DNA of 61,759 bases from Campylobacter concisus (GCF_002165775.1 NZ_NDYP01000006.1:1-61759); one strand, 5' to 3'; shown: positions 8,609 through 18,562, counted from the stretch's first letter. The notes: a model not told the origin generated them from the sequence alone. Made by a program: numbers and translations.

Positions 8609-9672
8609 TAGCCTATTTGAGCAGCAACTTCTGCAGCAAAGTCATCTACTTTTTTCTCTAAGCCTTCGCCAAGTTCAAAACGAACGTATTTTACGATCTC
8701 GATCTTGCCACCAAGCTCTTTGCTTTTTTCTTCAATAACTTGTTCAATAGTCTTTTTATCGTCCATTACATAAAACTGGCCTAAAAGTGTGAGGCGTTGG
8801 TCAAGCACTGTGTTGTCAGCATAAAATCTCTCGATCTTACCAGGGATGATCTTGTCCCAAATTTTCTCAGGTTTGCCCTCAGCTTTTAGCTCTTCTTCGA
8901 TCGCTTTTGTAGCTTTTGCAAGCTCTGCCTCGCCTATCTGGCAGCGGCTAGCATACTCAGGGATGTGATGAAGTGGCTTGCCTAAGCGTTTTAGCTCTTC
9001 ATTTTCTTTTTCAAGCTCAGCACGAAGTGCGATAAATTCTTTCTCAACAAAATCTTTATCAAGGTCTTTATAGCTTATAACGCTTGGCTTCATAGCAGCT
9101 GCATGCATACATAAATTTCTTATAAAATCAGCTGCTTTATTTGCAACTTCTACGCTTTCGCAAGCTGCACCGATAAGTACGCCAACACGGCCATTTGAGT
9201 GAACATAGCCATTTACCACACCTTTATCATCAGCAATAATAGTCTCAAAGCGACGAACTACAAGGTTCTCACCTATAGTTGCGATCTGAGTTTTGAAGTA
9301 ATCTTCAAACTTAACACCATTTAAAGTGCTCGCATTTAGCTCTTCAACTGTTTTTATGCCGCTTGATTGGATGTGAGCTGTTGCGTCTTTTGCAAGTGCT
9401 TGAAACTGTGGGTTTCTAGCAACGAAGTCAGTCTCAGAGTTGATCTCACTGATAGTTGCTTTCTTGCATTTTGAGCAAACTTCAACGCTTACTAAGCCCT
9501 CGCTTGCAAGGCGGTCAGCCTTTTTAGCAGCTTGACCTAGGCCTTTTTCACGAAGGATGTCAACAGCTTTTTCCATGTCGCCATTTGCTTCGCCAAGTGC
9601 CTTTTTGCAGTCCATCATACCAGCTCCGGTTGATTCACGGAGCTCTTTTACCATTTGTGCAGTTATTTCCAT
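8608..9672 (-). CDS. tsf: Translation elongation factor Ts
   Basis: Nucleotide exchange factor for EF-Tu. The protein begins with the family signature AQMVKELRESTGAGMMDCKKAL (residues 5-26; a UBA-like helix pair). The core follows, including SETDFVARNPQF and SYKDLDKDFVEKEF. At 354 residues it is longer than the 283-residue E. coli form; the longer form is usual in Campylobacter. The start overlaps the rpsB stop by one base, and the pair forms the conserved rpsB-tsf operon. Confidence 0.97.
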   Translation of the reverse strand: MEITAQMVKELRESTGAGMMDCKKALGEANGDMEKAVDILREKGLGQAAKKADRLASEGLVSVEVCSKCKKATISEINSETDFVARNPQFQALAKDATAHIQSSGIKTVEELNASTLNGVKFEDYFKTQIATIGENLVVRRFETIIADDKGVVNGYVHSNGRVGVLIGAACESVEVANKAADFIRNLCMHAAAMKPSVISYKDLDKDFVEKEFIALRAELEKENEELKRLGKPLHHIPEYASRCQIGEAELAKATKAIEEELKAEGKPEKIWDKIIPGKIERFYADNTVLDQRLTLLGQFYVMDDKKTIEQVIEEKSKELGGKIEIVKYVRFELGEGLEKKVDDFAAEVAAQIG

Positions 9673-10460
9673 TACTCTTCGTCCTCACCAAAGTCTTCTT
9701 CACTCATAGCCTCAGCTACAACTGCATCTTTCTCATCTTGGCTTACTTCTTCGCCAGCAGCTTGCTCGCCACCATCTTGCTCAAGAAGTGATTTGCCTTC
9801 GTTGATCGCTTCAGCCATCTCTTGGCAGAAAAGCTGAACAGAGCGGATAGCATCGTCATTCCCTGGGATCGGATAGTCAACAACGTCAGGATCGCAGTTT
9901 GTATCAATAGGTGCTACAACTGGGATTTTTAAACGATTTGCCTCTTGAACAGCGATCTTTTCTTTAACTGTGTCAACAACAAATATCATATCAGGTAGAC
10001 TTTTCATATTGCGGATACCGCCAAGAGTTGCGATAAGCTTCTCTTTTTTGCGGCGAAGCATCAAAGCCTCTTTTTTAGTTAGTAAATTTATCGAACCATC
10101 TTCTTCCATAGTTTCGATAACTTCTAGTTTGCGGATAGACTGACGGATAGTACCAAAGTTTGTCATCATACCACCTAACCAGCGGTGATTTACATAAGGC
10201 ATTCCACATTTTTCAGCGTACTCTTTGATAGCGTCGATAGCTTGTTTTTTAGTACCAACAAATAGCACTGACTTACCTTCAGCAGCTGCGTCACGAACGA
10301 TGTTGTAAGTGTAGCGGAAGTAGCGGATAGTCTTTTGTAGATCTATAATATAGATACCTTTTCTCTCGCCAAAGATAAATTTTTTCATCTTTGGGTTCCA
10401 GCGGCGTGTTTGGTGACCAAAATGTACGCCACACTCTAATAAATCTCTCATAGTTACCAT
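9672..10460 (-). CDS. rpsB: 30S ribosomal protein S2
   Basis: Small-subunit protein of the body-head junction, required for S1 binding in many bacteria. The 262 residues start [22 protein letters not shown]. They also contain [12 protein letters not shown] and [24 protein letters not shown] (from residue 180), all hallmarks of S2. The acidic C-terminal tail is rich in Glu and Asp. The ORF opens MVTMRDLL, and the start used here (10460) precedes a second in-frame ATG by three codons. An AAGGAGAAACTC ribosome site lies directly upstream. It is the first gene of the rpsB-tsf-ABC operon. Confidence 0.97.
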   Translation of the reverse strand: MVTMRDLLECGVHFGHQTRRWNPKMKKFIFGERKGIYIIDLQKTIRYFRYTYNIVRDAAAEGKSVLFVGTKKQAIDAIKEYAEKCGMPYVNHRWLGGMMTNFGTIRQSIRKLEVIETMEEDGSINLLTKKEALMLRRKKEKLIATLGGIRNMKSLPDMIFVVDTVKEKIAVQEANRLKIPVVAPIDTNCDPDVVDYPIPGNDDAIRSVQLFCQEMAEAINEGKSLLEQDGGEQAAGEEVSQDEKDAVVAEAMSEEDFGEDEE

Positions 10461-10570
10461 GAGTTTCTCCTTGTTTTAGGCATTTTGCCTTGAATTTAGT
10501 TTTATCCTCCACGACCATTAATGCTTTTGCACAACCAAATTTAGGATTGTCGTGTGTGAAATAAAGGGGG

Positions 10571-10576
10571 ATTATA
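10571..10576 (-). promoter_or_regulatory. -10 box of the rpsB operon
   Basis: Perfect TATAAT on the minus strand, followed by CCCCC, about 110 bases upstream of rpsB. This leaves a leader of roughly 100 bases that could hold S2 feedback control; no specific structure was established. Confidence 0.5.
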
Positions 10577-10605
10577 CTTAAAGTAATATGAATTTAAACT
10601 AAAGT

Positions 10606-10821
10606 TTATTTACTTAATTGTGAGTCTTCTTCAATTTTTATTAACTTAGCAAAAATTTCTGCCAATGCTTGCCTTTGTTCGGATGAAATTTCAAGCTTCT
10701 TAACATTTAAAAGAATGCTTACAAACTCCTCATTTTGAATCGTTTCTACGCCAAATTTTCTTGCATTTGTAGTGATTTTTAGCACAAGAGGATTTTTTGA
10801 TTTAAAGTTTTCGTAAGGCAT
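10606..10821 (-). CDS. Small hypothetical protein
   Basis: A 71-residue soluble protein beginning MPYENFKSKNPLVLKITT. A longer reading would start at a TTG at 10839, but the ATG at 10821 has an AGAGAAAG ribosome site and is preferred. No signal peptide, membrane helix or known motif is seen. The C-terminal half is predicted helical (QRQALAEIFAKLIKIEED). It stands alone with its own TATAAT box upstream at 10852-10857. Function unknown. Confidence 0.6.
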   Translation of the reverse strand: MPYENFKSKNPLVLKITTNARKFGVETIQNEEFVSILLNVKKLEISSEQRQALAEIFAKLIKIEEDSQLSK

Positions 10822-10851
10822 TCTTTCTCTACTTTTCAAAATTACAAAGCG

Positions 10852-10857
10852 ATTATA
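10852..10857 (-). promoter_or_regulatory. -10 box of the small gene at 10606-10821
   Basis: TATAAT on the minus strand, 30 bases upstream of the ATG at 10821. It lies inside the gap to the DUF4198 gene. Confidence 0.45.
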
Positions 10858-10899
10858 AAAAATTTATAATAAATTCGGACTCAAATTTATATCAAACTT

Positions 10900-11680
10900 T
10901 TATTCTTTTATCTCAAAACTAAGCGTCGTTTTTAATGTCTCTTTATCGCACTTCGCAGCGTCTGGATAAGGTCTTTCATAAATCACTTCAAATACCCAAA
11001 ATCCTGGCCTTAGAGCTAACACTTCAGTGATGCCTTGCTCATCAGTCACACCATAAAACGCGTGCTTATGGTCTAAAAATCCAGCAAAAGTACCAGTTAG
11101 CTTAGCTCGCCCTAGTGGCTTTCCGTCAGCAAAAACCTGCAATTTAAAAGGCTTATCTACTCTAAATTCCGCTGGGTTTTGTAGCGGTACGATCTCGATT
11201 TTAACTCCAATAGGTTTAGTTACGAAGTCGTTTGTTTCACCTAAATTTAAGACTCTCTTAGACGTTATCGTCATCAGCCGGCAAATCTGTATATCGCTTA
11301 GATCCTTTAGATCAAGCTTAGTTTTGTCTATTAACCACTTGCCATCACTACGTTTTTTAAGCGAATACATAGGATTTTGCTGTGCTAGTAAGATATATGT
11401 GCCTTTGTCTAATCTTTCGCCCTCATAGCGGTAGTTCTCGCCACTTTGCGTAAGCTTCTTTTTGCTACCATCTTTACTTATTACAGTAATTGGCGCAGAA
11501 AGATGGACGCGTTCGGCCATAATAGGCTCTAGCTTTGGAAAATCGTCGCTATAACCCATGTTTGCGATAAATTTTCCTAGCTTTTCATCATTAGCTCCAT
11601 CTACCCAAAACATGTGTGCTTGCGCCATATAAAAGGCTCCTGTTAGCATAATGGCAGTCAAAAATTTTACCTATTTTCAT
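10900..11680 (-). CDS. DUF4198 periplasmic protein with a frameshifted signal peptide
   Basis: The body, in frame from 11661 down, is a roughly 240-residue DUF4198 protein. This family includes periplasmic partners of nickel/cobalt uptake systems. The mature part starts HMFWVDGANDEK and ends with GVTDEQGITEVLALRPGFWV. The only good start is the ATG at 11678-11680, preceded by AAGGAAAAT, but it lies one base out of frame. Removing one T from the run of five at 11663-11667 would give MKIGKILTAIMLTGAFYMAQA, a textbook signal peptide directly in front of the mature histidine. As written, translation stops after 29 codons, or begins weakly at TTG 11661. Possibilities are phase variation, a recent mutation or a read error. 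Confidence 0.75.
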
Positions 11681-11733
11681 GATTTTCCTTATTGTTATTT
11701 TTGATATTTAATGTCAAATTGTAGCTAAAAATT

Positions 11734-11739
11734 ATTATA
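11734..11739 (-). promoter_or_regulatory. -10 box of the DUF4198 gene
   Basis: TATAAT on the minus strand, about 54 bases upstream of the ATG at 11680, in the gap below pgeF. No -35 is clear. Confidence 0.4.
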
Positions 11740-11835
11740 TTTAGCCATTTTTTAGATCAAATTAAATATCAAAACGTTCAATACAATTTAGCTGGCAAAT
11801 TTTAACAGGCAAGTAATGAAGCTAAAAATTTGCTT

Positions 11836-12567
11836 TTATTTTTTAGTATTTATTGATGTAGCTCTATTCATCACAAATCCGCAAAAACGCCCAGTCCTAC
11901 TTTGTTTGCGGTATGAGAATAATTCATCTGTCTCAAAAGTACAACGAGGATCTAGCGATATTTGCTCTACCCCAAGCTTAGCAAATTCGTCTAATAAAGC
12001 TGTGTTTATATCAAATTTTCCATCATTTTTATATCGGTTAAATTTACCAAGATCTAGCTTGCCTACTTCGTAGTTTTGCACTTTGATATTTGCGCCTATA
12101 AATACGCGTAAATTACTAGTGCGGCAACCAAACTTACTTGTCATCAGTCCTACCGCATTTGTGCAAATTTTACTAGTAACACCTGCACGTCCCGCATGCA
12201 CAGCTGCGACTACGCCAAGATATTCATCTATTATCAAAACAGGCGCACAGTCAGCGACTAAGACGCAAAGCGCCACACCTTTTAATGATGTTATCACACC
12301 ATCACACGGAGGTAGATCGTCGTTAAAATCTTGCAAAATTTCCACTCTATTTGAGTGGATTTGGTTCATAAATTTTAAATTAACAGGCATAATACCAAGC
12401 GCCGTTGCTAAAATTTCACGATTTTGTGCGACCTTTAGCGGATCATCGCCAACATGATCTGCTAAATTTAAGCTCTCAAAAGCTCCCTCGCTCACACCGC
12501 CAAATCTATTTGTAAAGCCAGCTAATACGCCATTTTTATCAAAGACGATCTCTAAATTTTTACGCAT
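11836..12567 (-). CDS. pgeF: Peptidoglycan editing factor PgeF / LACC1-like purine nucleosidase
   Basis: Multicopper-polyphenol-oxidase-like (DUF152, YfiH) enzyme. Relatives act on purine nucleosides or remove misincorporated residues from peptidoglycan precursors. The 243-residue protein begins MRKNLEIVFDKNGVLAGFTNRFGG (residues 1-24). The zinc ligands fit MNQIHSN (His), VADCAPV (Cys) and AAVHAGRAGV (His). A GTG at 12576 would add three residues, but the ATG at 12567 has an AGGTGG ribosome site at better spacing. It directly follows the riboflavin synthase gene and is probably cotranscribed with it. Confidence 0.87.
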   Translation of the reverse strand: MRKNLEIVFDKNGVLAGFTNRFGGVSEGAFESLNLADHVGDDPLKVAQNREILATALGIMPVNLKFMNQIHSNRVEILQDFNDDLPPCDGVITSLKGVALCVLVADCAPVLIIDEYLGVVAAVHAGRAGVTSKICTNAVGLMTSKFGCRTSNLRVFIGANIKVQNYEVGKLDLGKFNRYKNDGKFDINTALLDEFAKLGVEQISLDPRCTFETDELFSYRKQSRTGRFCGFVMNRATSINTKK

Positions 12568-12576
12568 TTTATCCAC

Positions 12577-13191
12577 CTAGTAAAGGCTAGAAATTCGCTC
12601 AACATCGTCCCAGCTAAGGCCATTATCTTGCTTACAAAAAAGCTGCCTAGCTACGTATCGAGCCAAAAGATCACTTTCGATATTTACGCGCCTGCCAACC
12701 TTAAAAGTACCAAAAAGGCTATCTCTAAATGTAATCGGTATGATCGTCAGCCTTATACCCTTTGGCAAAATTTCATTTATGGTTAGGCTCACTCCCTCGA
12801 CGCCCACCGAGCCTTTATTTGACATCAAACTCATAGCCTCGCGCGGCAAGTCGATGTAAAAATCAACCCCATTCTCATTCTTTTTGATATTTGAAATTTT
12901 ACCGATAAAATCGATGTGTCCTTGCATCAAATGCCCATCTACTCGGTCTCCTAACTTCATAGCTGGCTCGATATGCACTCTTTCTTTTAAATTTTCAACC
13001 GCGATATTTGCCCTACTCTCTGCGCTTAGCTCCACACTAAAGCCATTTTCATGTAGTTTTATTACGCTCAGGCAAGCGCCATTTACAGCAATGCTATCGC
13101 CTAAATTTGGACGAAAATTTGTCTTTAGTCTTAAAATATTTTGTGAATAACTAACAACCTGTGCGATCTCATGGATCAAGCCATTAAACAT
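12577..13191 (-). CDS. ribE: Riboflavin synthase, alpha subunit
   Basis: Converts two 6,7-dimethyl-8-ribityllumazines to riboflavin plus a pyrimidine. The 204-residue protein has two lumazine-binding repeats. The first starts MFNGLIHEIAQV and includes LGDSIAVNGACLSV; the second starts near residue 92 with HLMQGHIDFIGKI and has VGVEGVSLTINEI. Both repeat signatures (NGACLSV and EGVSLTI) are intact. The usual N-terminus is MFTG; here it is MFNG. pgeF follows immediately. Confidence 0.94.
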   Translation of the reverse strand: MFNGLIHEIAQVVSYSQNILRLKTNFRPNLGDSIAVNGACLSVIKLHENGFSVELSAESRANIAVENLKERVHIEPAMKLGDRVDGHLMQGHIDFIGKISNIKKNENGVDFYIDLPREAMSLMSNKGSVGVEGVSLTINEILPKGIRLTIIPITFRDSLFGTFKVGRRVNIESDLLARYVARQLFCKQDNGLSWDDVERISSLY

Positions 13192-13405
13192 ATTTTGCCT
13201 TTAAAATTTTTAAGGATTTTACTAAATTTTGCCTAAATTTGGGCATTGCCATCTTTGATTATTTTATATATTTAAGTAGATAATTGCATAAATGGCAGTA
13301 AATTTTTGGTAATCGCACCAAGAATGCTAATAAAAATTTATTGGGTAACTCTAGTATAAATTCTCTACAAATTTTAGTTTTTTATTTTTTATAAATTTAG
13401 CAGCC

Positions 13406-14257
13406 TTAGCTTGTCTGTAAAACTAGCCACGCCTTGCTAAAATCGCGCGCCAAAAGATCATCCTTTTTTATCCACAGATAAATTCTGCCCTCTCCGTCCC
13501 AGTCCATGTCGCCCTCATCATCACTATCTATCTGTAAAAGTAGTTGCCACTGGGCAGAATTTTTCTCAAATTCCGCTATTCTTGGGTGGTGATAAGCGCT
13601 ACCATCACCAGAGCTAAGCCCATTTGTAACTAGCTCACACTCTAGCTCCATACCATCTTGGACATTATCAGAGTGTCCAAGGAGCTTATTTTCTTTAGCC
13701 TGCCAGCTTGGCTCAATAACCTCATGATAGGCCTCCCACTCAGCTTCACTAATTTTACTAAATGGCACAATCGAGCTTTGTAAATTTGGCAAATTTATCT
13801 CATTTTCAAAGCTAAGCAAGCGTGCGTTAAACGTAGAATTCTCTCCTTCTAAGCTCTCCGCTCTCCTACGAGAAAGTGGCCCATGATTTACATCAGAAAA
13901 GATCACTGCAAAGCCGTTTTTATCGGCAGGATCATAGCCCCAAACACGCAAATTTCTATCATAAAAGAGATAGAGCATTCCGCTTTTTGGCAGTAGTGAG
14001 TCAATGTCAAATTTGCTAGCTTCAGCAAAATTTATCTGTGCCACAAAACTTAAAGCGCCATTTTCATTTAACGGCCACGATAAACCATCTGGCAGATCTG
14101 GCAAGCCACCGAATTTAGACGCTCCAACGGCGATATAATCGTCATTTTTAGCTTGCGCATCTATCCTTATGGCATTTCTTGCTAGTGGCAATAAAAGCCT
14201 AAAAAGTTCATCCAGTCCACGCTCTTTACAACCTTTAGAAATTTTTGCAATATCCAT
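13406..14257 (-). CDS. DUF1963 (YwqG-like) protein
   Basis: A 283-residue cytoplasmic protein of the DUF1963/YwqG family, function unknown. The family pattern is seen in SKFGGLPDLPDGLSWP, LSFVAQINFAE, GMLYLFYD and near the C-terminus LLLQIDSDDEGDMDWDGEGRIYLWI. The frame is open further upstream to 14404, but that part runs into the neighbouring gene. The ATG at 14257 with an AGAGGAAAAT ribosome site is chosen. It starts 10 bases after the CbrC-family gene and is likely cotranscribed. Members often sit beside other accessory stress or toxin-immunity genes. Confidence 0.85.
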   Translation of the reverse strand: MDIAKISKGCKERGLDELFRLLLPLARNAIRIDAQAKNDDYIAVGASKFGGLPDLPDGLSWPLNENGALSFVAQINFAEASKFDIDSLLPKSGMLYLFYDRNLRVWGYDPADKNGFAVIFSDVNHGPLSRRRAESLEGENSTFNARLLSFENEINLPNLQSSIVPFSKISEAEWEAYHEVIEPSWQAKENKLLGHSDNVQDGMELECELVTNGLSSGDGSAYHHPRIAEFEKNSAQWQLLLQIDSDDEGDMDWDGEGRIYLWIKKDDLLARDFSKAWLVLQTS

Positions 14258-14267
14258 ATTTTCCTCT

Positions 14268-15122
14268 TTAACAAGCATCAACGTATATATGATACTTCTT
14301 ACAATGCAAACATCTAAACAAATACCCAGCAATATCGCCAGCTTTAACAAGATGTTCGCGTAGCATTTTATCGTCGTATTCGGCTCTTTTTGCGTAGTCC
14401 TCAAAGACCTCGTCTGCTATACCCTTTTCTTCAAGCTCTCTTGTACCAACGTCACCTAAAAATTCGCAATAATCATCACAACAAACTATCCAATGCTCAC
14501 CCTGCCAGCTCTCGTAGCCCGGGGTTCTTCTAAAAAGTTCATCATCCTTTTTAGCATCACTTGTATTTAGTTTGTCAGCATCTTGTACAAATGTAGCATC
14601 AAATTTCTTGGCAGCCTTGCCGCTAGAAATACAAGTAGGACAAAGATACGAAATATCTTGCTCGCAATAAATGCTACCGCTATAATAAACTTCAGTATCT
14701 TTGCCACAACACTCACACACTATGTTCATATCATCTTTAAATACACCGGTTCTTAAAGGATTAGGATGGTAGATAAATTTTGGTAACGTGATGGCTTTGT
14801 CTTTTTGAGCTAAAATTTGATCTCTACTTTTTGGGCGAGGTAGTGCCCATCTATCATTCTCGTCAATGAATTGCACTAGATAGCCAAGTGTCTTTAGCTG
14901 TTTTTTATCACTTTTGTCGTGTATTTTTAAAAGTAAGTCGTAAGCACTCTTTCTCATAGATAAAAGCTGATAAACATCGACTAAAACATACTTTGCGCAA
15001 ATGTCATCACATTTTTCCAACTCTTCTTTAAACTCATAGAGTGCCTCAATACTAGAAGCATTACCATTATTTTTATAATATTCTTTTGAAAGAGTGATAT
15101 ATTTTTCTTGAAATTTATCCAT
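14268..15122 (-). CDS. CbrC family (UPF0167) protein
   Basis: A 284-residue protein with a helical N-terminal half and a C-terminal CbrC/UPF0167 domain. The domain starts near residue 94 with LPKFIYHPNPLRTGVF. It has three Cys pairs consistent with zinc sites: CECCGKD, CPTC and CLHC, plus CCDDYCEFLG. The E. coli namesake CbrC is linked to colicin E2 tolerance and is CreB-regulated; the molecular role is unknown. The N-terminal extension EKYITLSKEYYKNNGNASSI is not part of the short CbrC form. It is paired with the DUF1963 gene downstream. Confidence 0.82.
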   Translation of the reverse strand: MDKFQEKYITLSKEYYKNNGNASSIEALYEFKEELEKCDDICAKYVLVDVYQLLSMRKSAYDLLLKIHDKSDKKQLKTLGYLVQFIDENDRWALPRPKSRDQILAQKDKAITLPKFIYHPNPLRTGVFKDDMNIVCECCGKDTEVYYSGSIYCEQDISYLCPTCISSGKAAKKFDATFVQDADKLNTSDAKKDDELFRRTPGYESWQGEHWIVCCDDYCEFLGDVGTRELEEKGIADEVFEDYAKRAEYDDKMLREHLVKAGDIAGYLFRCLHCKKYHIYVDAC

Positions 15123-15313
15123 TAATACTCTTTATGTAGATTTGACATTAACAATTTTAGTGTTTAAATCTTAAAGATAAAAAAGCTAGTGTAAAATCAT
15201 GGTTGTTAAATCGATTAAATTTATATAGATTTTTAAATTGTTTTAGTATTTTAGTAGATGATGCCACAAACAAATTTGATAAGTATTCTTATAAAATTGT
15301 TGTGACTATAAAT

Positions 15314-16249
15314 TTATTCTTCAAATGCTCCGATAGAGAGAATTTTTTCTATTCTTTTTGCTACAAGATCATTTATATCAAACTTTTCAAGCTCGGCTAG
15401 CTCTGAGATAAAATAATTTGCAAGTGCTTTTGCAGCACCATCTTTATCTCTATGGGCTCCATTTATCGGCTCATCTATAACAGCATCAATCAGTGATAGA
15501 CTTTTTAAATCATCAGCTGTTATTTTCATAGATCTTGTAGCTTGTTCCTGTTTAGCTGGGTCATTCCAAAGTATTGCCGCACAGCCTTCTGGTGAAATAA
15601 CTGAAAACACAGAATTTTTCATCATAGCAAGCCTATCAGCCACACCAATAGCTAAAGCGCCACCACTTCCACCTTCGCCGATAACAACAGCAATTATTGG
15701 AGTTTTTAAATTTGCAAACTCGAATAAATTTCTAGCTATGGCTTCACTTTGTCCTCGCTCTTCAGCTCCAACACCTGGATATGCGCCTGGAGTGTCTATG
15801 AGAAATAAAATGGGTAGATTAAATTTTTCAGCCATTTTTGCAACTCTAAGAGCTTTGCGATAACCCTCAGGATGAGGCATACCAAAATTTCTTCTTAACT
15901 TATTTTTAGTACCACGGCCCTTTTGCTCGCCTATAACAATAGTCTTTTTGCCTCCGATATAGCCGATGTAGCAAACTATCGCTGGATCATCTCTAAATGC
16001 CCTATCTCCATGAATCTCATATCCATCAATCAAAAACGCATTAATATAATCAATAGAATATGGTCTATCTGGATGACGAGCAAGTTGCAAACGTTGATAT
16101 TCGTTTAAATTTTTATATATTTTTGATATCTCTTTAGATAAATTCTTATTTAAAATTTCAACAGCATGTTCATCGCCTCTGATCTTAGCATTTGCTATAT
16201 CTTCATCAATTTGCTTTATGCTTTTTTCAAAATCTAAATAATTTGACAT
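15314..16249 (-). CDS. accA: Acetyl-CoA carboxylase carboxyltransferase subunit alpha
   Basis: With AccD it transfers the carboxyl group from carboxybiotin to acetyl-CoA, the committed step of fatty acid synthesis. The 311 residues have the AccA signature [25 protein letters not shown] (from about residue 82). The crotonase-like core follows with [32 protein letters not shown] and [15 protein letters not shown]. It starts one base after fabF and is the last gene of fabG-acpP-fabF-accA. Confidence 0.97.
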   Translation of the reverse strand: MSNYLDFEKSIKQIDEDIANAKIRGDEHAVEILNKNLSKEISKIYKNLNEYQRLQLARHPDRPYSIDYINAFLIDGYEIHGDRAFRDDPAIVCYIGYIGGKKTIVIGEQKGRGTKNKLRRNFGMPHPEGYRKALRVAKMAEKFNLPILFLIDTPGAYPGVGAEERGQSEAIARNLFEFANLKTPIIAVVIGEGGSGGALAIGVADRLAMMKNSVFSVISPEGCAAILWNDPAKQEQATRSMKITADDLKSLSLIDAVIDEPINGAHRDKDGAAKALANYFISELAELEKFDINDLVAKRIEKILSIGAFEE

Positions 16250-16250
16250 C

Positions 16251-17462
16251 TTAATCCAACTTTTTAAATATCACGGCGCCATTCGTGCCGCCAAAGCCAA
16301 ACGAATTGCTCATAACAGCCTTTATATCAGCTTTTCTAGCTTTATTTGGAACATAGTCTAGATCACACTCTGGATCAGGAGTTTCGTAGTTTATTGTTGG
16401 AGGTATAATACCGTCTCTCATTGCCATTATAGATATAACAGCCTCGATCGCACCAGCACCACCTAGGCAGTGTCCAGTTTGACCTTTTGTTGAGCTAACT
16501 GGTGGACATTTGTCACCAAAAACTGCTTTTAACGCCGCAGTTTCATTCTTGTCATTTACAGGTGTTGAAGTACCATGTGCATTGACATAATCTATCTTTA
16601 CACCTTTTGCCATATCAAGTGCTTGTTTCATCGCACTTAATGGACCTTCAAGTGTTGGTGACGTGATATGATGAGCATCTCCACTCTCGCCAAATCCAAC
16701 TACTTCAGCATAAATTTTAGCACCTCTTGCAATAGCTGACTCATACTCTTCAAGTACAAGCGCACCGGCTCCTTCACCCATTACAAAACCATCACGATTT
16801 GCGTCAAATGGCCTTGATGCCTTACTTGGCTCATCATTTCTAGTTGAGAGAGCTTTCATTGCTGCAAAGCCGCCTATACCCACACCACAAATAGTAGACT
16901 CAGCGCCGATAACTAGCATATTTGTAGCTTGACCAATCATAATGCATTTTACAGCTTGCGATATCGCATGAGTGCTTGCTGCACATGCTGTTACACTAGA
17001 CAAATTTGGACCCTTAAGTCCGTGATTTATAGAAACTATACCACCTAGCATATTTACAAGTGCAGATGGAATAAAAAATGGTGAAATTCTCTTTACACCT
17101 TTTTCAAAATATGTAATCGAGTTTTTCTCAATATTTGGCAAACCACCTATGCCAGCTGCCGAGCTAACGCCAAATTTATGAGCATCAAACTCTTTAAAAT
17201 TCGCATCAGCCATAGCTTCATTAGATGCTTTTATGCCAAGCTGTATGAAACGATCTACTTTTTTCACCTCTTTGCCGTCTAAAATGCTATTCGGATCAAA
17301 ATCAGTTATCTCGGCAGCAATTTTAACAGGAAAGTCACTTACATCAAAGCTTGTGATCTCTTTCACACCTGTTTTACCCTCGCAAATAGCCTTAAAAGAA
17401 CTCTCTTTGTCAAGGCCAAGTGCGTTTATCATGCCTATACCAGTTACAACGACTCGTTTCAA
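16251..17462 (-). CDS. fabF: 3-oxoacyl-ACP synthase II
   Basis: Condensing enzyme that elongates acyl-ACP with malonyl-ACP. The 403-residue length is normal. The catalytic Cys lies in [11 protein letters not shown], the first His in [14 protein letters not shown], and Lys and the second His in [16 protein letters not shown]. The C-terminal [15 protein letters not shown] is also typical. It lies between acpP (34-base gap) and accA (one-base gap). Confidence 0.97.
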   Translation of the reverse strand: MKRVVVTGIGMINALGLDKESSFKAICEGKTGVKEITSFDVSDFPVKIAAEITDFDPNSILDGKEVKKVDRFIQLGIKASNEAMADANFKEFDAHKFGVSSAAGIGGLPNIEKNSITYFEKGVKRISPFFIPSALVNMLGGIVSINHGLKGPNLSSVTACAASTHAISQAVKCIMIGQATNMLVIGAESTICGVGIGGFAAMKALSTRNDEPSKASRPFDANRDGFVMGEGAGALVLEEYESAIARGAKIYAEVVGFGESGDAHHITSPTLEGPLSAMKQALDMAKGVKIDYVNAHGTSTPVNDKNETAALKAVFGDKCPPVSSTKGQTGHCLGGAGAIEAVISIMAMRDGIIPPTINYETPDPECDLDYVPNKARKADIKAVMSNSFGFGGTNGAVIFKKLD

Positions 17463-17496
17463 TACATCTCCTTAAATCAAACTGTGTAAATTTTAA

Positions 17497-17730
17497 TTAT
17501 TTACCTAGTTTTTCTATATAATTAACAACGTCTTGAATGCTTATTAACTTCTCTGCTTCGCTATCAGGAATTTCTACTTCAAATTTCTCTTCTAAAGCCA
17601 TAACTAGCTCTACAACGTCAAGTGAATCAGCGCCTAAATCCTCAATGATTTTAGACTCTAATTTTACTGCTTGTGGATCTACACTTAGTTGCTCTACAAC
17701 TACGTCTCTTACGTCTTCAAATACTGCCAT
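17497..17730 (-). CDS. acpP: Acyl carrier protein
   Basis: Carries growing acyl chains on a 4'-phosphopantetheine arm. The 77-residue acidic protein has the attachment site Ser36 in [19 protein letters not shown]. An AAGGAGACC ribosome site precedes the ATG. It sits between fabG and fabF, the standard place. Confidence 0.97.
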   Translation of the reverse strand: MAVFEDVRDVVVEQLSVDPQAVKLESKIIEDLGADSLDVVELVMALEEKFEVEIPDSEAEKLISIQDVVNYIEKLGK

Positions 17731-17818
17731 TTTAAGGTCTCCTTATAAAAAATGTCTGTTATCTTATAATATTTACGCTTTTATTTATTTTAAATTTCAA
17801 AACTTGTCTGAAATTTAC

Positions 17819-18562
17819 CTACATATAAAGTCCGCCATTTATTTTTAGAGTCTCACCAGTCACGTAGCTCGCGTGATCACTTAGTAAAAATGCAACTGCC
17901 TCGGCCACTTCACCAGCACTACCAAAGCGTTTTAGTGGTATATTGTCGCTATAAGTTTTCTTCACCTCATCGCTTAATCCATGCGTCATATCAGTCTCAA
18001 TAAAACCAGGAGTTACGCTATTAAAGCGGATATTTCTGCTTGCGCCCTCCTTTGCAAAGCTCTTGCTCATGGCGATTAGTCCGCCTTTGCTGGCTGAATA
18101 GTTTACCTGTCCTGCATTTCCCATCTCACCAACGATAGATGCGACGTTTACGACCGCTCCAAAGCGCTTTTTGCTCATCACTTTCAAAGCCTCTCTACAT
18201 CCTATGAAAGCTGAAGTTAAATTTGCATTTATCACATCTGTAAATTCGCTAGTTTTCATGCGAAGCGCTAGCTTGTCATTTGTGATGCCAGCGTTATTTA
18301 CGAGGTAGCTTAGCTCGCCGTCGCTATCAACTATTAAATTTATACCTTTTATAAATTCATCTTCGTCTGTCGCGTCAAATTTTATCACTGCAGCCTTGCC
18401 GCCATTTTTCTCGATTTCAGCTTGCAAAGCGTCTGCTATCTCAGGCTTTGAGCGGTAGTTTATCCACACTTTTAAGCCCATATTTGCAAGCGTCTTTGCG
18501 ATTTGTGCACCGATACCTCTGCTTGCACCTGTTATTAGCACGTTTTTTCCGCTAAATTTCAT
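17819..18562 (-). CDS. fabG: 3-oxoacyl-ACP reductase
   Basis: NADPH-dependent reductase of fatty acid elongation, short-chain dehydrogenase family. The 247 residues carry the nucleotide-binding TGASRGIGAQIA near residue 11, the NNAG motif in SYLVNNAGITNDKL, the catalytic YSASK near residue 153 and the C-terminal HASYVTGETLKINGGLYM. First gene of the fatty-acid cluster. Confidence 0.96.
   Translation of the reverse strand: MKFSGKNVLITGASRGIGAQIAKTLANMGLKVWINYRSKPEIADALQAEIEKNGGKAAVIKFDATDEDEFIKGINLIVDSDGELSYLVNNAGITNDKLALRMKTSEFTDVINANLTSAFIGCREALKVMSKKRFGAVVNVASIVGEMGNAGQVNYSASKGGLIAMSKSFAKEGASRNIRFNSVTPGFIETDMTHGLSDEVKKTYSDNIPLKRFGSAGEVAEAVAFLLSDHASYVTGETLKINGGLYM

Noticed and set aside
10291-10518. 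75-codon minus-strand frame at the start of rpsB
   Set aside because: It overlaps rpsB in another frame and reads as a shifted copy of the rpsB N-terminus ([16 protein letters not shown]).
12577-13405. FMN riboswitch upstream of riboflavin synthase
   Set aside because: The 214-base upstream gap is AT-rich and shows none of the conserved RFN element segments.
14258-14404. N-terminal extension of the DUF1963 protein
   Set aside because: The extension lies inside the CbrC-family gene in another frame, and the ATG at 14257 has a good ribosome site.
15123-15313. Plus-strand frame of 65 codons starting at 15203
   Set aside because: It has low-complexity composition and runs into accA antisense, with no ribosome site; the gap appears empty.
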